The notes under the pieces: generated by a model
The model's database searches: none
Told to the model about the DNA's origin: nothing
What the model saw: the letters and a program-made list of their open reading frames with translations, nothing else
Origin: Saccharibacter floricola DSM 15669
Lineage (GTDB): Bacteria; Pseudomonadota; Alphaproteobacteria; Acetobacterales; Acetobacteraceae
Direction of reading: 5' to 3'
Assembly: GCF_000378165.1 (NCBI RefSeq)
Contig: NZ_KB899339.1
Location: 52,048-116,047 of the forward strand
Length of the DNA: 64,000 nt
Translations under genes and position numbers: made by a program
Part shown: piece after piece, positions 1-7,740 of the stretch
Position numbering within the stretch: the first letter of the stretch is position 1
How the letters are laid out: the number at the start of each line of letters is the position of its first letter

Positions 1-225
1 GTTCCATGCGCGTTGGGCGTCATGGTCATTTTGCGCATGATGGAGGTCATGCTCTGCTTGCTGGAGTCGTTCGCGCAGAGAGCGTCTTTTGGGCGGGGGC
101 GCTTTGGCAGAAGAGGCGTGAGTGCCTGTGTGTTCATGCGCTATCGCTGGGTGTGGTGTCGCCAGCGCTGGGCTAAAGGCGGTGTACAGAACAAAAGCCC
201 CCAACCCGAAGGCAGGAGGCTTCAT
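1..225 (-). CDS. Partial exported protein with coiled-coil start (3' end outside window)
   Basis: Only the N-terminal 75 codons are visible; the gene runs off the left edge. From the ATG at 225 the protein starts MKPPAFGLGAFVLYTAFSPA, a Sec-type signal peptide. A His/Thr/Ala/Pro-rich spacer follows, then a basic and then heptad-like helix (SLRERLQQAEHDLHHAQND) typical of a coiled coil. A signal peptide followed by a coiled coil fits EnvC-like murein hydrolase activators among other families, but no catalytic domain is in the window, so this is only a guess. An in-frame ATG at 315 would add 30 residues without making a better signal sequence, so 225 is preferred. No clear Shine-Dalgarno is seen at either start. 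Confidence 0.5.
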   Translation of the reverse strand, partial: MKPPAFGLGAFVLYTAFSPALATPHPAIAHEHTGTHASSAKAPPPKRRSLRERLQQAEHDLHHAQNDHDAQRAWN

Positions 226-326
226 GGCTGCTAGAGCATGAGCAGCCAAGCGGCCCAAAGGCCGCTTAAACCCACGGGGATGTTGCCCATCAGACAAGGG
301 AGCACACCACCGCATCCGTCGGAGCC

Positions 327-452
327 TTAGCCCTGACGTGCTTTCATGCGAGGGTTCTGCTTGTTGATGACATACATACGGCCACGACGACGGACAATGC
401 GGCAGTTCTTGTCACGTAATTTAGCAGACTTCAGGCTGTTACGAATCTTCAT
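327..452 (-). CDS. rpmJ: 50S ribosomal protein L36 (C-minus type)
   Basis: A 41-residue, highly basic protein beginning [17 protein letters not shown] and ending NPRMKARQG, the usual alphaproteobacterial L36 length and sequence. It has a single cysteine rather than the zinc-binding set, so it is the zinc-independent form. L36 binds 23S rRNA in the large subunit. The start at 452 is chosen over upstream in-frame ATGs because it gives the exact family length and has GGGAG about 10 bases upstream. It is monocistronic in appearance. Confidence 0.95.
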   Translation of the reverse strand: MKIRNSLKSAKLRDKNCRIVRRRGRMYVINKQNPRMKARQG

Positions 453-636
453 AATCTTCGGGCTCCCGACAGAAAAGACGGGCCCGATGCTCATGAACGC
501 CGGACCCACGACAGGTTGCAGGGCTATAATGCCCGCGAAATTGGCGTTCGAATAGCGTGATTTTCACCTATGAGTCAAGAAAAACGACGATAAAACCCTC
601 TTTTCTTTGAGAGCTTTTCTGGCGTATTCTCACAGC

Positions 637-1068
637 ATGATGCGTCTTAGTGCTGTTTCCCCCCGTTCTTTTGTCTTTTCTGCCCTGTGCATGACACTGT
701 TCTGCACAGCTGCAGGTGCGGCTCCTGCCAAGACTGATGATGATGACCCTAACGTCAATGCGCGTGGTACAGGGGTGAATCGTCTCTTAGAGACGTTACG
801 CTATAGCCCAGATTCGGCGAGTGAATCGTGCCTTCATGCTTTGGGTGAGATGCATAAAATGCAAAAGCAGCTTGATGATGTTGAGGGCCGCGATAACGAC
901 TCTGACACCAATTTGGTGCGTGATGTGCTGGCGTCTGACATGGAAGATGTGATCACGATGTGCGGTGCTGATGCACACCGACTATGCCGCGAAAAAGCGG
1001 ATACGGATGATAAGTTAAGCAAGCTATGTGCGGGTCTGCCGGGCGACCCTGCGGATGATCCCGGCTAA
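637..1068 (+). CDS. Small exported protein, unknown function
   Basis: About 143 residues from the ATG at 637 (or 640), with a basic start, a hydrophobic stretch (FVFSALCMTLFCTAAGAAPA) and a likely signal peptidase site after AGA or GAA. The mature part is acidic (a run of Asp just after cleavage) with four cysteines (SESCLHAL, ITMCGAD, RLCREK, KLCAGL). Two disulfides are therefore plausible in the periplasm. A TTG 30 bases upstream is in frame but would place polar residues before the signal peptide. No family is recognised. It stands alone between rpmJ and ptrB. Confidence 0.6.
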   Translation: MMRLSAVSPRSFVFSALCMTLFCTAAGAAPAKTDDDDPNVNARGTGVNRLLETLRYSPDSASESCLHALGEMHKMQKQLDDVEGRDNDSDTNLVRDVLASDMEDVITMCGADAHRLCREKADTDDKLSKLCAGLPGDPADDPG

Positions 1069-1479
1069 TAAAAAAGCTTCGCAGAGAGGGCGTCGCATGG
1101 GGTTATAATTGACGGAAAAAGCGGGGGGCCTTTTGTCTGAGATAGGCTGATGAGACTGTTAGTGAACCTATATGCGGCTCCATAGCAGCTGTTATTCTGG
1201 TATCGTTGACGGTGGCTGTACGCTTTATAAGTGGACAGAAGCGTAAGAGATGAGTGTTCGTATGGTCTATAATGTCGGACGCGTCAGAGTCTCACCTGTG
1301 ACTGTGCTGCGTATTTTGGCAGGAAGATACCAACCCAACCGCTGCCTTATGGGGGCCAATGGAGCCCCACAGAATCACTGATAAGGCTTCTGTGGGGTCT
1401 CGTGATGACGGGTAAGGTGGCGGTGCCCCTTAACCAACCCTGCTGGGCGCAATAGCCCAGCAACATTTTAACGACCGTT
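1069..1479. other. Intergenic region with two hairpins between convergent genes
   Basis: No convincing CDS. Two inverted repeats are seen: CCCCACAGAA (1365-1374) with TTCTGTGGGG (1388-1397), and GCTGGGC (1442-1448) with GCCCAGC (1455-1461). They lie between convergent genes, so they may act in termination or mRNA 3'-end protection. Neither is followed by a proper T-run, so they are not called as intrinsic terminators. Confidence 0.4.
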
Positions 1480-3609
1480 TTATTCTGCTCTATGTTGGGG
1501 TTCTCGTGCGACACTCCAGAGGGCAAAAGCCTGCACGAGAGCAACTTCCTTGAGGCGTGTGAAGCGCCCTGAGGAGCCGCCATGACCGGCATCCATATTG
1601 ATCCGGCAGAGGAAGGGGCCGCCTTTGGCTTCTGCACGGAGGCGGGCGATCCATTTAGCGGGTTCCCAATAGGTGACGCGTGGGTCAGAAAGCCCGCCCA
1701 TTGCGAGGATAGGGGGATAGGTCACGGGGCGGATATTATCGTACGGCGAGTAGCTGGCGATGAGGTCATAGGCCTCAGGGTCTGTCAGCGGGTTGCCCCA
1801 TTCTGGCCATTCGGGAGGGGTGAGTGGCAAGGTCGTGTCTGACATCGTGTTGAGCATATCGACGAAGGGCACTTGTGCAGCGATCCCAGCAAAGAGCTCG
1901 GGCTCCATATTCGCGATGGCCCCCATCAGCAACCCACCTGCCGAGCCGCCATGAGCCACGATGCGTTTAGGGGCGCTATAGCCTGTGTTGATGAGGTGAT
2001 GGGCGCATGCAAGATAGTCGGTAAAGCTGTTGGTTTTGGTCTTTGCGCGTCCGTCTAGGAACCAGCTCCAGCCTTTTTCAGACCCGCCACGGATATGAGC
2101 AGTGGCATAGACCCAGCCACGATCCACCAAGCTCAGTGCTGAGGTGGAAAAGCCTGCGTCCATAGAAATGCCGTAAGAGCCATAGCCATAGAGCAGCATG
2201 GGGTTGGAGCCATCAAGTTCGGTGCCTTTGCGCATCAGAACGGTGATGGGTACTTCTTGGCCATCGTGAGCAGTAGCGAAGAGCCGGCGTGTTTCATAGG
2301 CCGCAGGATCGTGCCCAGAGGGAACGTCACGCACTTTGCGTAAGGTCTTCTCCCCCGTGGTCATGTCATAATCATACCAATGGGCGGGCGTTGTGGGGGA
2401 TTGGTAGATATACCGCAAGACAGGCTGGTCATATTCCAAAATACCAAGCAAGCTGAGATCGTAAGCGGGCTCTTCCATACTGATCCGCTGCGCATGAGTC
2501 CGAATAGTGCCTTCTGTTGCTGCGGTTGCGGAGAGCACGTAGAGATGCTCATTGCCGTTTTGGCGTTCACTCCAGACAAGATGGTGGCGTCCTGCGCTGA
2601 CACCCAGCACAAAATGCTCTTCCTTATAGGGGAGAAAGTCCTGCCAATGCTCCCGCCCAGTGGCGTTTTCTGGTGTGGACATCAGCTTGAAGTCAACAGC
2701 ACCATCGCGATTGGTGAGGATGATGAAGCGATCATTCCAATGGGTCAGGCTATAACGCTCCCCACGGACAAGAGGGGCAGCGACAACGGGCTCTGCCGTT
2801 GGAGTGTGGGCAGGGATCAGCCAAGTTTCGTTCGTGTCATGGTCGCCGCGTTCAATAGCGATCCATTTGCGGGACGAGCTGACACCAATGGTAATGAAAA
2901 AGCCGGGGTCGGTTTCATCAAACACCAGCACATCGTCACCACCACAGAGCGGGCGGCGATAAATACGGGAAGGGCGGCCAAACTCATCGCGATAGACCCA
3001 GAAGAGCCATTGGCTATCGGGTGACAGCGTAAAGCTACCTGTCGTGCTTTCAACAGCAGGGGCGCAGAGTTCCCCCGTGCTCAGGTCTTTGACCTGAATG
3101 CGGTACACTTCAGAGCCCTGCACATCTTCGGCATAGACATAATAGCGATGGTCATCGGTATGGGCCGCTTGAGCAAGGCTGTAGAAGCTATGTTCTTTGG
3201 CCAGCGCATCCACATCCAGAAGAATTTCTTCTTTCCCACCATCGCGCGGGCGGCGCACATGCTGGGGATATTGGGCGCCTTTTTTAAAGCGTAACGTATA
3301 AAGCCACGGCCCGTCTGGGATAGGCACAGCTTCTTCTGCTGGGGGAATACGCCCGACCATTTCCTCAAACAGGGTCTTCTGGAGGCTTTCTGTTTCCTTC
3401 AATGCTGCGTCTGCATAGGCATTTTCGGCCATCAGATGGGCGCGGATATCCTCACGCAAAACGGAGGGATCACGCAGAACGTGCTGCCAGTTTTCATCTT
3501 TCATCCACGCATAAGGGTCTTGGCGCGTGCGGCCAAGCTGCTCCAGCGTGATGGGATTACGATGAGCCGCAGGGGCTTGGGGAAGGGAAGACGTCTGTTG
3601 AGTACTCAT
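1480..3609 (-). CDS. ptrB: Oligopeptidase B (prolyl oligopeptidase family S9A)
   Basis: A cytoplasmic serine peptidase of 709 residues, the normal size for oligopeptidase B, which cleaves after basic residues in short peptides. No signal peptide. The N-terminal two thirds is the beta-propeller; the C-terminal alpha/beta-hydrolase domain carries the nucleophile motif GGSAGG (around residue 555), the acid in GGLSDPRVTYWEP (around 640) and the histidine in AGHGGSSGR (around 675). The family signature AHIRGGSEKGWSW is present upstream of the serine. The ATG at 3609 gives the expected N-terminus. It appears to be a single-gene unit. Confidence 0.95.
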   Translation of the reverse strand: MSTQQTSSLPQAPAAHRNPITLEQLGRTRQDPYAWMKDENWQHVLRDPSVLREDIRAHLMAENAYADAALKETESLQKTLFEEMVGRIPPAEEAVPIPDGPWLYTLRFKKGAQYPQHVRRPRDGGKEEILLDVDALAKEHSFYSLAQAAHTDDHRYYVYAEDVQGSEVYRIQVKDLSTGELCAPAVESTTGSFTLSPDSQWLFWVYRDEFGRPSRIYRRPLCGGDDVLVFDETDPGFFITIGVSSSRKWIAIERGDHDTNETWLIPAHTPTAEPVVAAPLVRGERYSLTHWNDRFIILTNRDGAVDFKLMSTPENATGREHWQDFLPYKEEHFVLGVSAGRHHLVWSERQNGNEHLYVLSATAATEGTIRTHAQRISMEEPAYDLSLLGILEYDQPVLRYIYQSPTTPAHWYDYDMTTGEKTLRKVRDVPSGHDPAAYETRRLFATAHDGQEVPITVLMRKGTELDGSNPMLLYGYGSYGISMDAGFSTSALSLVDRGWVYATAHIRGGSEKGWSWFLDGRAKTKTNSFTDYLACAHHLINTGYSAPKRIVAHGGSAGGLLMGAIANMEPELFAGIAAQVPFVDMLNTMSDTTLPLTPPEWPEWGNPLTDPEAYDLIASYSPYDNIRPVTYPPILAMGGLSDPRVTYWEPAKWIARLRAEAKGGPFLCRINMDAGHGGSSGRFTRLKEVALVQAFALWSVAREPQHRAE

Positions 3610-3679
3610 ATGTTCCTATGTGGCGGTTACTGAGAAAGCGTCAATAGTGTGGGGAAGGAAAACTCTGAGGAGCAGCCTA

Positions 3680-3973
3680 TTACCCATCAAGAAAAGGCAC
3701 AGGGACGTCAAGATAGTCTAGAATAGCCAGCACAATAACGATGATGACGAGGACAATACCGGCCATCTCCATCACGCGTTGAAACGGCGATAAACGATAG
3801 GGAGGTTCTGTGGGGGAGCGGCGGTTGGGGAGGAGCTCAAGGAAGAGGAGACTAAAGGAGACCAACAAACAGAGGATCGCCCATCGCCGAGCGTGCCGTC
3901 CCTTGCGCAGGGCGCAGAGATAAGCAGCGTAAGAGGCGATCAGCCCGATGAGGAGGGAAAGAATAATCGTCAT
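3680..3973 (-). CDS. Small membrane protein (paralogue of the 4025-4366 gene)
   Basis: 97 residues with three predicted membrane helices: residues 3-20, about 32-48 and about 70-88. The central block CALRKGRHARRWAILC followed by LELLPNRR is nearly repeated in the next gene upstream (CAQRKNRHVVLWAVLC, LELLPPKNR). The two genes are therefore a tandem duplication in one transcription unit separated by about 50 bases. The basic loop between helices 1 and 2 should lie in the cytoplasm. No known family is recognised and function is not inferred. Confidence 0.65.
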   Translation of the reverse strand: MTIILSLLIGLIASYAAYLCALRKGRHARRWAILCLLVSFSLLFLELLPNRRSPTEPPYRLSPFQRVMEMAGIVLVIIVIVLAILDYLDVPVPFLDG

Positions 3974-4024
3974 AATATGTATCTGTTGTGATGAAAGGAG
4001 CGTGATGGAAAGATCATCCTAGGA

Positions 4025-4366
4025 TTATTTCTTCAAAAGCAAGGCGGATAGAGCAATTAAGCAGGCGATCAGAAGGGAGATGACCAGAAGGATGGTCAGG
4101 ATGCAGACGACTGAAACGCCAATCCATTCTAGGAGAGGAGGAAAGCGCGGTGTTGTTTGAGAGGCGTTGGTAGTGCGGTTTTTAGGTGGGAGCAGCTCAA
4201 GAAACATCACGATGACAGGGCAGGCAAAGCAGAGAACCGCCCATAACACGACGTGGCGGTTCTTACGCTGGGCACAGATAGAGCCCGATAGCCCCGCGAG
4301 AACACAGACCGTCAACGGCGCGACCCATTGTAAGATCACGAAGAATAAGGGAAATGTTGGCTCCAT
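4025..4366 (-). CDS. Small membrane protein (paralogue of the 3680-3973 gene)
   Basis: 113 residues, three hydrophobic segments (about 8-28, 39-55 and 80-110) and a short basic C-terminus (LLLKK). It shares the CAxRKxRHxxxWAxLC ... LELLP core with its downstream neighbour, so the pair arose by local duplication. It is probably first in a two-gene operon. Function unknown; the conserved Arg-Lys/His loop and the LELLP motif are the features to search with. Confidence 0.65.
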   Translation of the reverse strand: MEPTFPLFFVILQWVAPLTVCVLAGLSGSICAQRKNRHVVLWAVLCFACPVIVMFLELLPPKNRTTNASQTTPRFPPLLEWIGVSVVCILTILLVISLLIACLIALSALLLKK

Positions 4367-4438
4367 GATGATGCTCCCTGATCGGTTCTTTGGGGAAAGA
4401 ATGACATAAGGCTTTTATCATAGGTCACAGGGAGGAAT

Positions 4439-4639
4439 ATGAATTTCCGTAGAAATTTATTGGATTATATAGACGATAAAAATTTGAACGAAATATGTGG
4501 CATATTAAATCATGATAGTATGAATTATACTGTTTCTCTTGGTGTATTCACATGTCATCTGGGGAAAAGTCATACAATAGAGCAGATTATAGGAAAAGCT
4601 CTTGGGAGAGACGTCATCAATTTTGTTGATCGGATCTAG
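4439..4639 (+). CDS. Small AT-rich hypothetical protein
   Basis: 66 residues, starting at an ATG preceded by a strong GGAGG at 4431-4435, which is the main evidence that it is translated. Base composition is much more AT-rich than the flanking genes and continues so through about 4740, suggesting acquired DNA or a gene remnant. The sequence (MNFRRNLLDYIDDKNL start, KSHTIEQIIGKALG near the end) has no recognised domain, signal peptide or membrane helix. Confidence 0.4.
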   Translation: MNFRRNLLDYIDDKNLNEICGILNHDSMNYTVSLGVFTCHLGKSHTIEQIIGKALGRDVINFVDRI

Positions 4640-4966
4640 CTCTGATTAAACATAGTGTATGTTGTTAAAATATATGAATATTTGACGGCATGATTTATGT
4701 GTTCACACGTTATTATATGGCCTACTCTGATGATACAGGGGTGTCATATTTTCAGTGCTCCTAGGGGATGATGCGCTTCTCAATATGTTTCGGTATAGAC
4801 CTAAAATTCCATCCTATTTCGACTAAGTAAGTCATCTTTTGTAGCACAAGGCTAGAGTATCGTGGCCTTTCCGCAGTGATGTAAATGGTGCTGGAATTTT
4901 GGTGAGTTTAGGCGCGTGGCAGAGGAAAATAATGTGGTATTTGCTCATGTATGATCCTAGAGGCCT
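4640..4966. other. AT-rich intergenic region
   Basis: No coding region or clear hairpin is seen. The first hundred bases continue the AT-rich composition of the preceding small ORF. The promoter of the lipid kinase at 4967 presumably lies in the right half. Confidence 0.4.
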
Positions 4967-5872
4967 ATGATGTCTGTAACGAAGAAGCGTATCTTTTTCT
5001 TAGCAAACCCTAGAGCGGGGCAGTTTTCACACCAGCGTGTTCAGCGTTTTGCGCGGTTGTTAGAGCGTGCCGGTGCTGATGTGACGTTGTGCGTCAGTCC
5101 AAGCCGGCAAGAGGCCCAGAAGCAGATGCGTTATGCTGTGGCGGAACAGCATTTTACCCATTATGTCATTGGGGGAGGGGACGGAACGATTGCTGATTGT
5201 GCAGCTTTCTTAGTGGGCACGCCTTTCGTGCTGTGTCTGCATCCCATTGGCACGGCGAATGTCTTGGCGCATGAATGGGGAGTTCCCCAAAAAGATCACG
5301 ACAATGTGGCGCATATTATGCGTGGGGACGCACGTATGATTTGGCCCGGTCAGGCTGTTTTTCCTCACAGGACAGAGCTTTTTGTGCAAATGGCTGGTTT
5401 AGGGTGGGATGGTGCCATCGTGCAGGCTGTGTCGTTGCGGCTGAAACGTTGGATGGGGCGCTATGCCTATGGTGTGAGTGCATTAAAGGTCGCGCTGTTT
5501 TATCGCCCGCGTCCCTTTAAAGTGATCTGTGACGATGGAACGGTGCATCAGGTTGTTTCGGCTATTATATCCAAAGGGCGCTTTTACGCGGGGAGTTATC
5601 AAATCACGCCGGTCAGCCAGATGGGGCATGCGCGCTTTCATATTATTTTGATAAAGAAACAAGGTGTTGGAGCGATAATACGCCTCATCATAAGTGTGTT
5701 GATGAAGAAAACAATGATGGTGCCGGGGCTGTCTGAGGGTGTGGTCACGTCCTCAGTGCGCATTATGTCGTCGGGAGACGTGCCCACTCAGCTTGATGGC
5801 GATGGGCAGGATGGAACGCCACATGCCTTTCAGGTGGCCAAGGCACCTCTATGGGTGGGGTATCGTGAGTAA
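4967..5872 (+). CDS. Diacylglycerol/lipid kinase family protein (YegS/DagK-like)
   Basis: 301 residues with the DAGK catalytic domain: NPRAG near residue 12, the nucleotide-binding GGGDGT at about residue 70, and a GTANVLAHEWG-like motif near 100. The second, beta-sandwich domain carries the QLDGDGQ motif near the C-terminus. Such proteins phosphorylate diacylglycerol or related lipids at the inner membrane. The length matches the family. Start ATG at 4967 or 4970 are equivalent; the upstream Shine-Dalgarno is weak (AGAGG). A possible short ORF follows directly. Confidence 0.9.
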   Translation: MMSVTKKRIFFLANPRAGQFSHQRVQRFARLLERAGADVTLCVSPSRQEAQKQMRYAVAEQHFTHYVIGGGDGTIADCAAFLVGTPFVLCLHPIGTANVLAHEWGVPQKDHDNVAHIMRGDARMIWPGQAVFPHRTELFVQMAGLGWDGAIVQAVSLRLKRWMGRYAYGVSALKVALFYRPRPFKVICDDGTVHQVVSAIISKGRFYAGSYQITPVSQMGHARFHIILIKKQGVGAIIRLIISVLMKKTMMVPGLSEGVVTSSVRIMSSGDVPTQLDGDGQDGTPHAFQVAKAPLWVGYRE

Positions 5873-5883
5873 GGCTATATGAC

Positions 5884-6057
5884 ATGTTCGGAACTTATCG
5901 TGTGCGCGGTGTATGTTCTCTGTCACAAGGGCGACAGACAAGGGTTGGGTCTTACGAGGGCCGCAGCGTATTAGAGGTGATGTTGAATGGCCATGTTATG
6001 TGCCACGATCGTGCCTCTTATAAACGCAGCGTGTCAGAGCAGAATTATTGCCCATGA
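5884..6057 (+). CDS. Possible 57-residue ORF downstream of the lipid kinase
   Basis: Starts MFGTYRVRGVCSLSQGRQTR and stops at a TGA ending at 6057. AAGG lies about 9 bases before the ATG and the frame is open immediately after the kinase stop codon. There is no recognised domain, no signal peptide and no membrane segment, so it may be a chance ORF in a 214-base gap. Confidence 0.2.
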   Translation: MFGTYRVRGVCSLSQGRQTRVGSYEGRSVLEVMLNGHVMCHDRASYKRSVSEQNYCP

Positions 6058-6086
6058 GGCCGAAAGCGGTGGGTAGAAGCGTGGTC

Positions 6087-6905
6087 TTATGAAAGCCCGT
6101 AGAGGAATTGGCGCAGGCGCTCTGTTTCGTTTTCCCATACGGGTAAGGGATGGTCATCAATGGCGATAATGGGCGTTAGGCTCAACGCCGTGACCAGCCA
6201 TGCAGCAGGAAGAGTGGCGAGCGCGTCATTGGTGAGTGAGCGTTCGTTACAGTGTCCAGCTTCCAGCAGGCGTGCTCGTGAAATGCCCGGTAGAACACCA
6301 TCATGGAGAGGGGGCGTGATAAGCTGCGTGCCATCATGAGCGAGGAAGGTGGCCGCGCTGGCTTCGGTGACAGAGCCGTGGTGATTAAGCATTAAGGCAT
6401 CATCAGCGCCCTGCTCTTGGGCTTCCAGACGCGCAAGAATAGCGGGGAGAACACTCAAAGACTTGACCTGACAGAGGGGCGATAAGGCATCGCGCCGATG
6501 CGTGCTGATACGCACGCGCACAGGTGCAAGGGTTGTGCGTGGCGGAGGCGACGCGGTGAGGAGCTGCGTTGGTTGCGGCGTTTGCGGTGGTGTGAGCCCC
6601 CGAGGGCCGGGGCCTCGGCTGAGAGTGAAGCGGATAGAGCCTTCATGGAGGGTGCAGGCTTCTAGAAGGGTGTGGCAATCATGGCGCATATCTTCCAGAG
6701 CAGGCGGCGGAAGGCGTAGCAGAGCACAGCCGTGACGAAGGCGCTGATAATGGCGGTCGAGGAGGGGAACCTCACCATTTGAAACGCGCATCGTTTCAAA
6801 CAGCCCATCACCCAGTAAAAACCCACGGTCAGCAGGGGTAATCCCGGCCTCATCAACGGGAAGCAGGGTGCGGTTAAGCAAAAGAAAAGGCGCAGCGATG
6901 GTCAT
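6087..6905 (-). CDS. pabC: Class IV aminotransferase, probable aminodeoxychorismate lyase
   Basis: 272 residues of the PLP fold-type IV family. Visible signatures are ADRGFLLGDGLFETMRV near the N-terminus, the probable PLP lysine in QVKSLSVLP, and the G-x-V-T-E-A stretch (GSVTEASAATF) followed by PPLHDGVLPGISR. The last motif usually has Asn after the glutamate spacing and here has Thr. Aminodeoxychorismate lyase releases p-aminobenzoate and pyruvate from aminodeoxychorismate for folate synthesis. pabB lies upstream on the same strand, which supports PabC over a D-amino-acid or branched-chain aminotransferase. The 835-base gap between them holds an IS relic. Confidence 0.75.
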   Translation of the reverse strand: MTIAAPFLLLNRTLLPVDEAGITPADRGFLLGDGLFETMRVSNGEVPLLDRHYQRLRHGCALLRLPPPALEDMRHDCHTLLEACTLHEGSIRFTLSRGPGPRGLTPPQTPQPTQLLTASPPPRTTLAPVRVRISTHRRDALSPLCQVKSLSVLPAILARLEAQEQGADDALMLNHHGSVTEASAATFLAHDGTQLITPPLHDGVLPGISRARLLEAGHCNERSLTNDALATLPAAWLVTALSLTPIIAIDDHPLPVWENETERLRQFLYGLS

Positions 6906-7062
6906 GGAAGAAGCCGTGATGGAGCGAGAAAAGGGCTAGGTCTGAAGCGGAAGGGAACTATATCGTGACATAGAACGCTCTCCAAGCCTGTGATTGGGCT
7001 TTGTTGATACAATCTGGTCGTTACCATTTGGCCGCTGTGAGACTGAGAAAGGCGAGTAATTT
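6906..7062. other. Part of the pabC-pabB gap with no gene
   Basis: Together with 7422-7740 this is non-coding sequence around an IS5-type relic (7063-7296). No terminator or clear promoter was found here; transcription of pabC may need a promoter in this stretch because the relic separates it from pabB. Confidence 0.3.
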
Positions 7063-7296
7063 TTAAGGTGTTATCGACGTTTCATATTGTCGTAATGGGT
7101 AGTGATCTCTGTAAAAACGACCATCATAGGGGCTATTTTTGTGCGGTTTGAACGCGTTGGAATGACAGGGTGGATGGCTCGAAAAACATCCTTTCTCGAC
7201 CCTGTCACCATCGTACTCTTTATCATCTGGAAGTCGGCGAGGTATTGAGGTGGAGAGTTTCATGAGGGCATCAACACTGGCATGGATTTTTCTCAT
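7063..7296 (-). pseudogene. Decayed IS5-family transposase fragment
   Basis: Reading the minus strand gives RKIHASVDAL, then DDKEYDGDRV, then YDGRFYRDHYPLRQYE. These correspond to the DDE transposase landmarks TKIHAxVDALG, ADKGYDAD and YDxxLYRxRHxxE...RxATRYDK of IS5/IS1031-type elements. The landmarks are much closer together than in an intact enzyme, so there are internal deletions. The final THYDNMK-like stretch continues in another frame. No terminal inverted repeats are evident. This is a scar of an insertion between pabC and pabB. Confidence 0.65.
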
Positions 7297-7421
7297 AAAG
7301 CCATTGTTGCTTTGACTAAAGCCTTCCTTTGCTCATTGGTGAAACTGTAGCAAATATAGGAAGTTTCATTGACTTTAGCGTGCATGTATCTCTCGCCATG
7401 CGTATCCAACATGTAGAACAT
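7293..7421 (-). other. Short ORF overlapping the IS relic, possible gene remnant
   Basis: A 42-residue frame (MFYMLDTHGERYMHAKVNET start, VKATMAL end) stops in an ATGA overlap with the beginning of the transposase relic. The composition looks protein-like, but it lacks a Shine-Dalgarno and a known domain. It may be a leftover of the gene or element into which the IS inserted. Confidence 0.2.
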
Positions 7422-7740
7422 GGGGAAATAGACGATTATCTTGTATGAGCCGAGCCTAGATTGCAGAGGGGCTGGATTACGTGATGAGCTCTTCTAAAAG
7501 GCAGGTGAGAGGATAGGTGCCATTGAACATATTCGTGTGCCATTGTCTCCTATTATAGTTTTATTGGCACTGATTTTGTCGACAAGCAAAGGAGTGATGG
7601 CGTGCCGTTCTGGAAGCCTTTAACAGCATGTCAGATGTTTCGTTATTATCGTGTAGAGGAGCAAGAGGAGCCGGCAGCCTGTAGCATCGGAGAGGGTTCG
7701 CTGGGTTGGTGATATAGGCCTCTCCAAGCCTTGTCCGTTG

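Noticed and set aside
13..234. Plus-strand open frame at the left edge
   Set aside because: It is antisense to the partial exported protein, whose signal peptide and coiled coil are clearly coding on the minus strand.
1442..1461. Intrinsic terminator of ptrB
   Set aside because: The GCTGGGC/GCCCAGC stem has no following T-run on the minus strand.
2380..3024. Plus-strand 214-residue frame opposite ptrB
   Set aside because: Shadow of the oligopeptidase B coding strand; the minus-strand product has catalytic motifs, this one has none.
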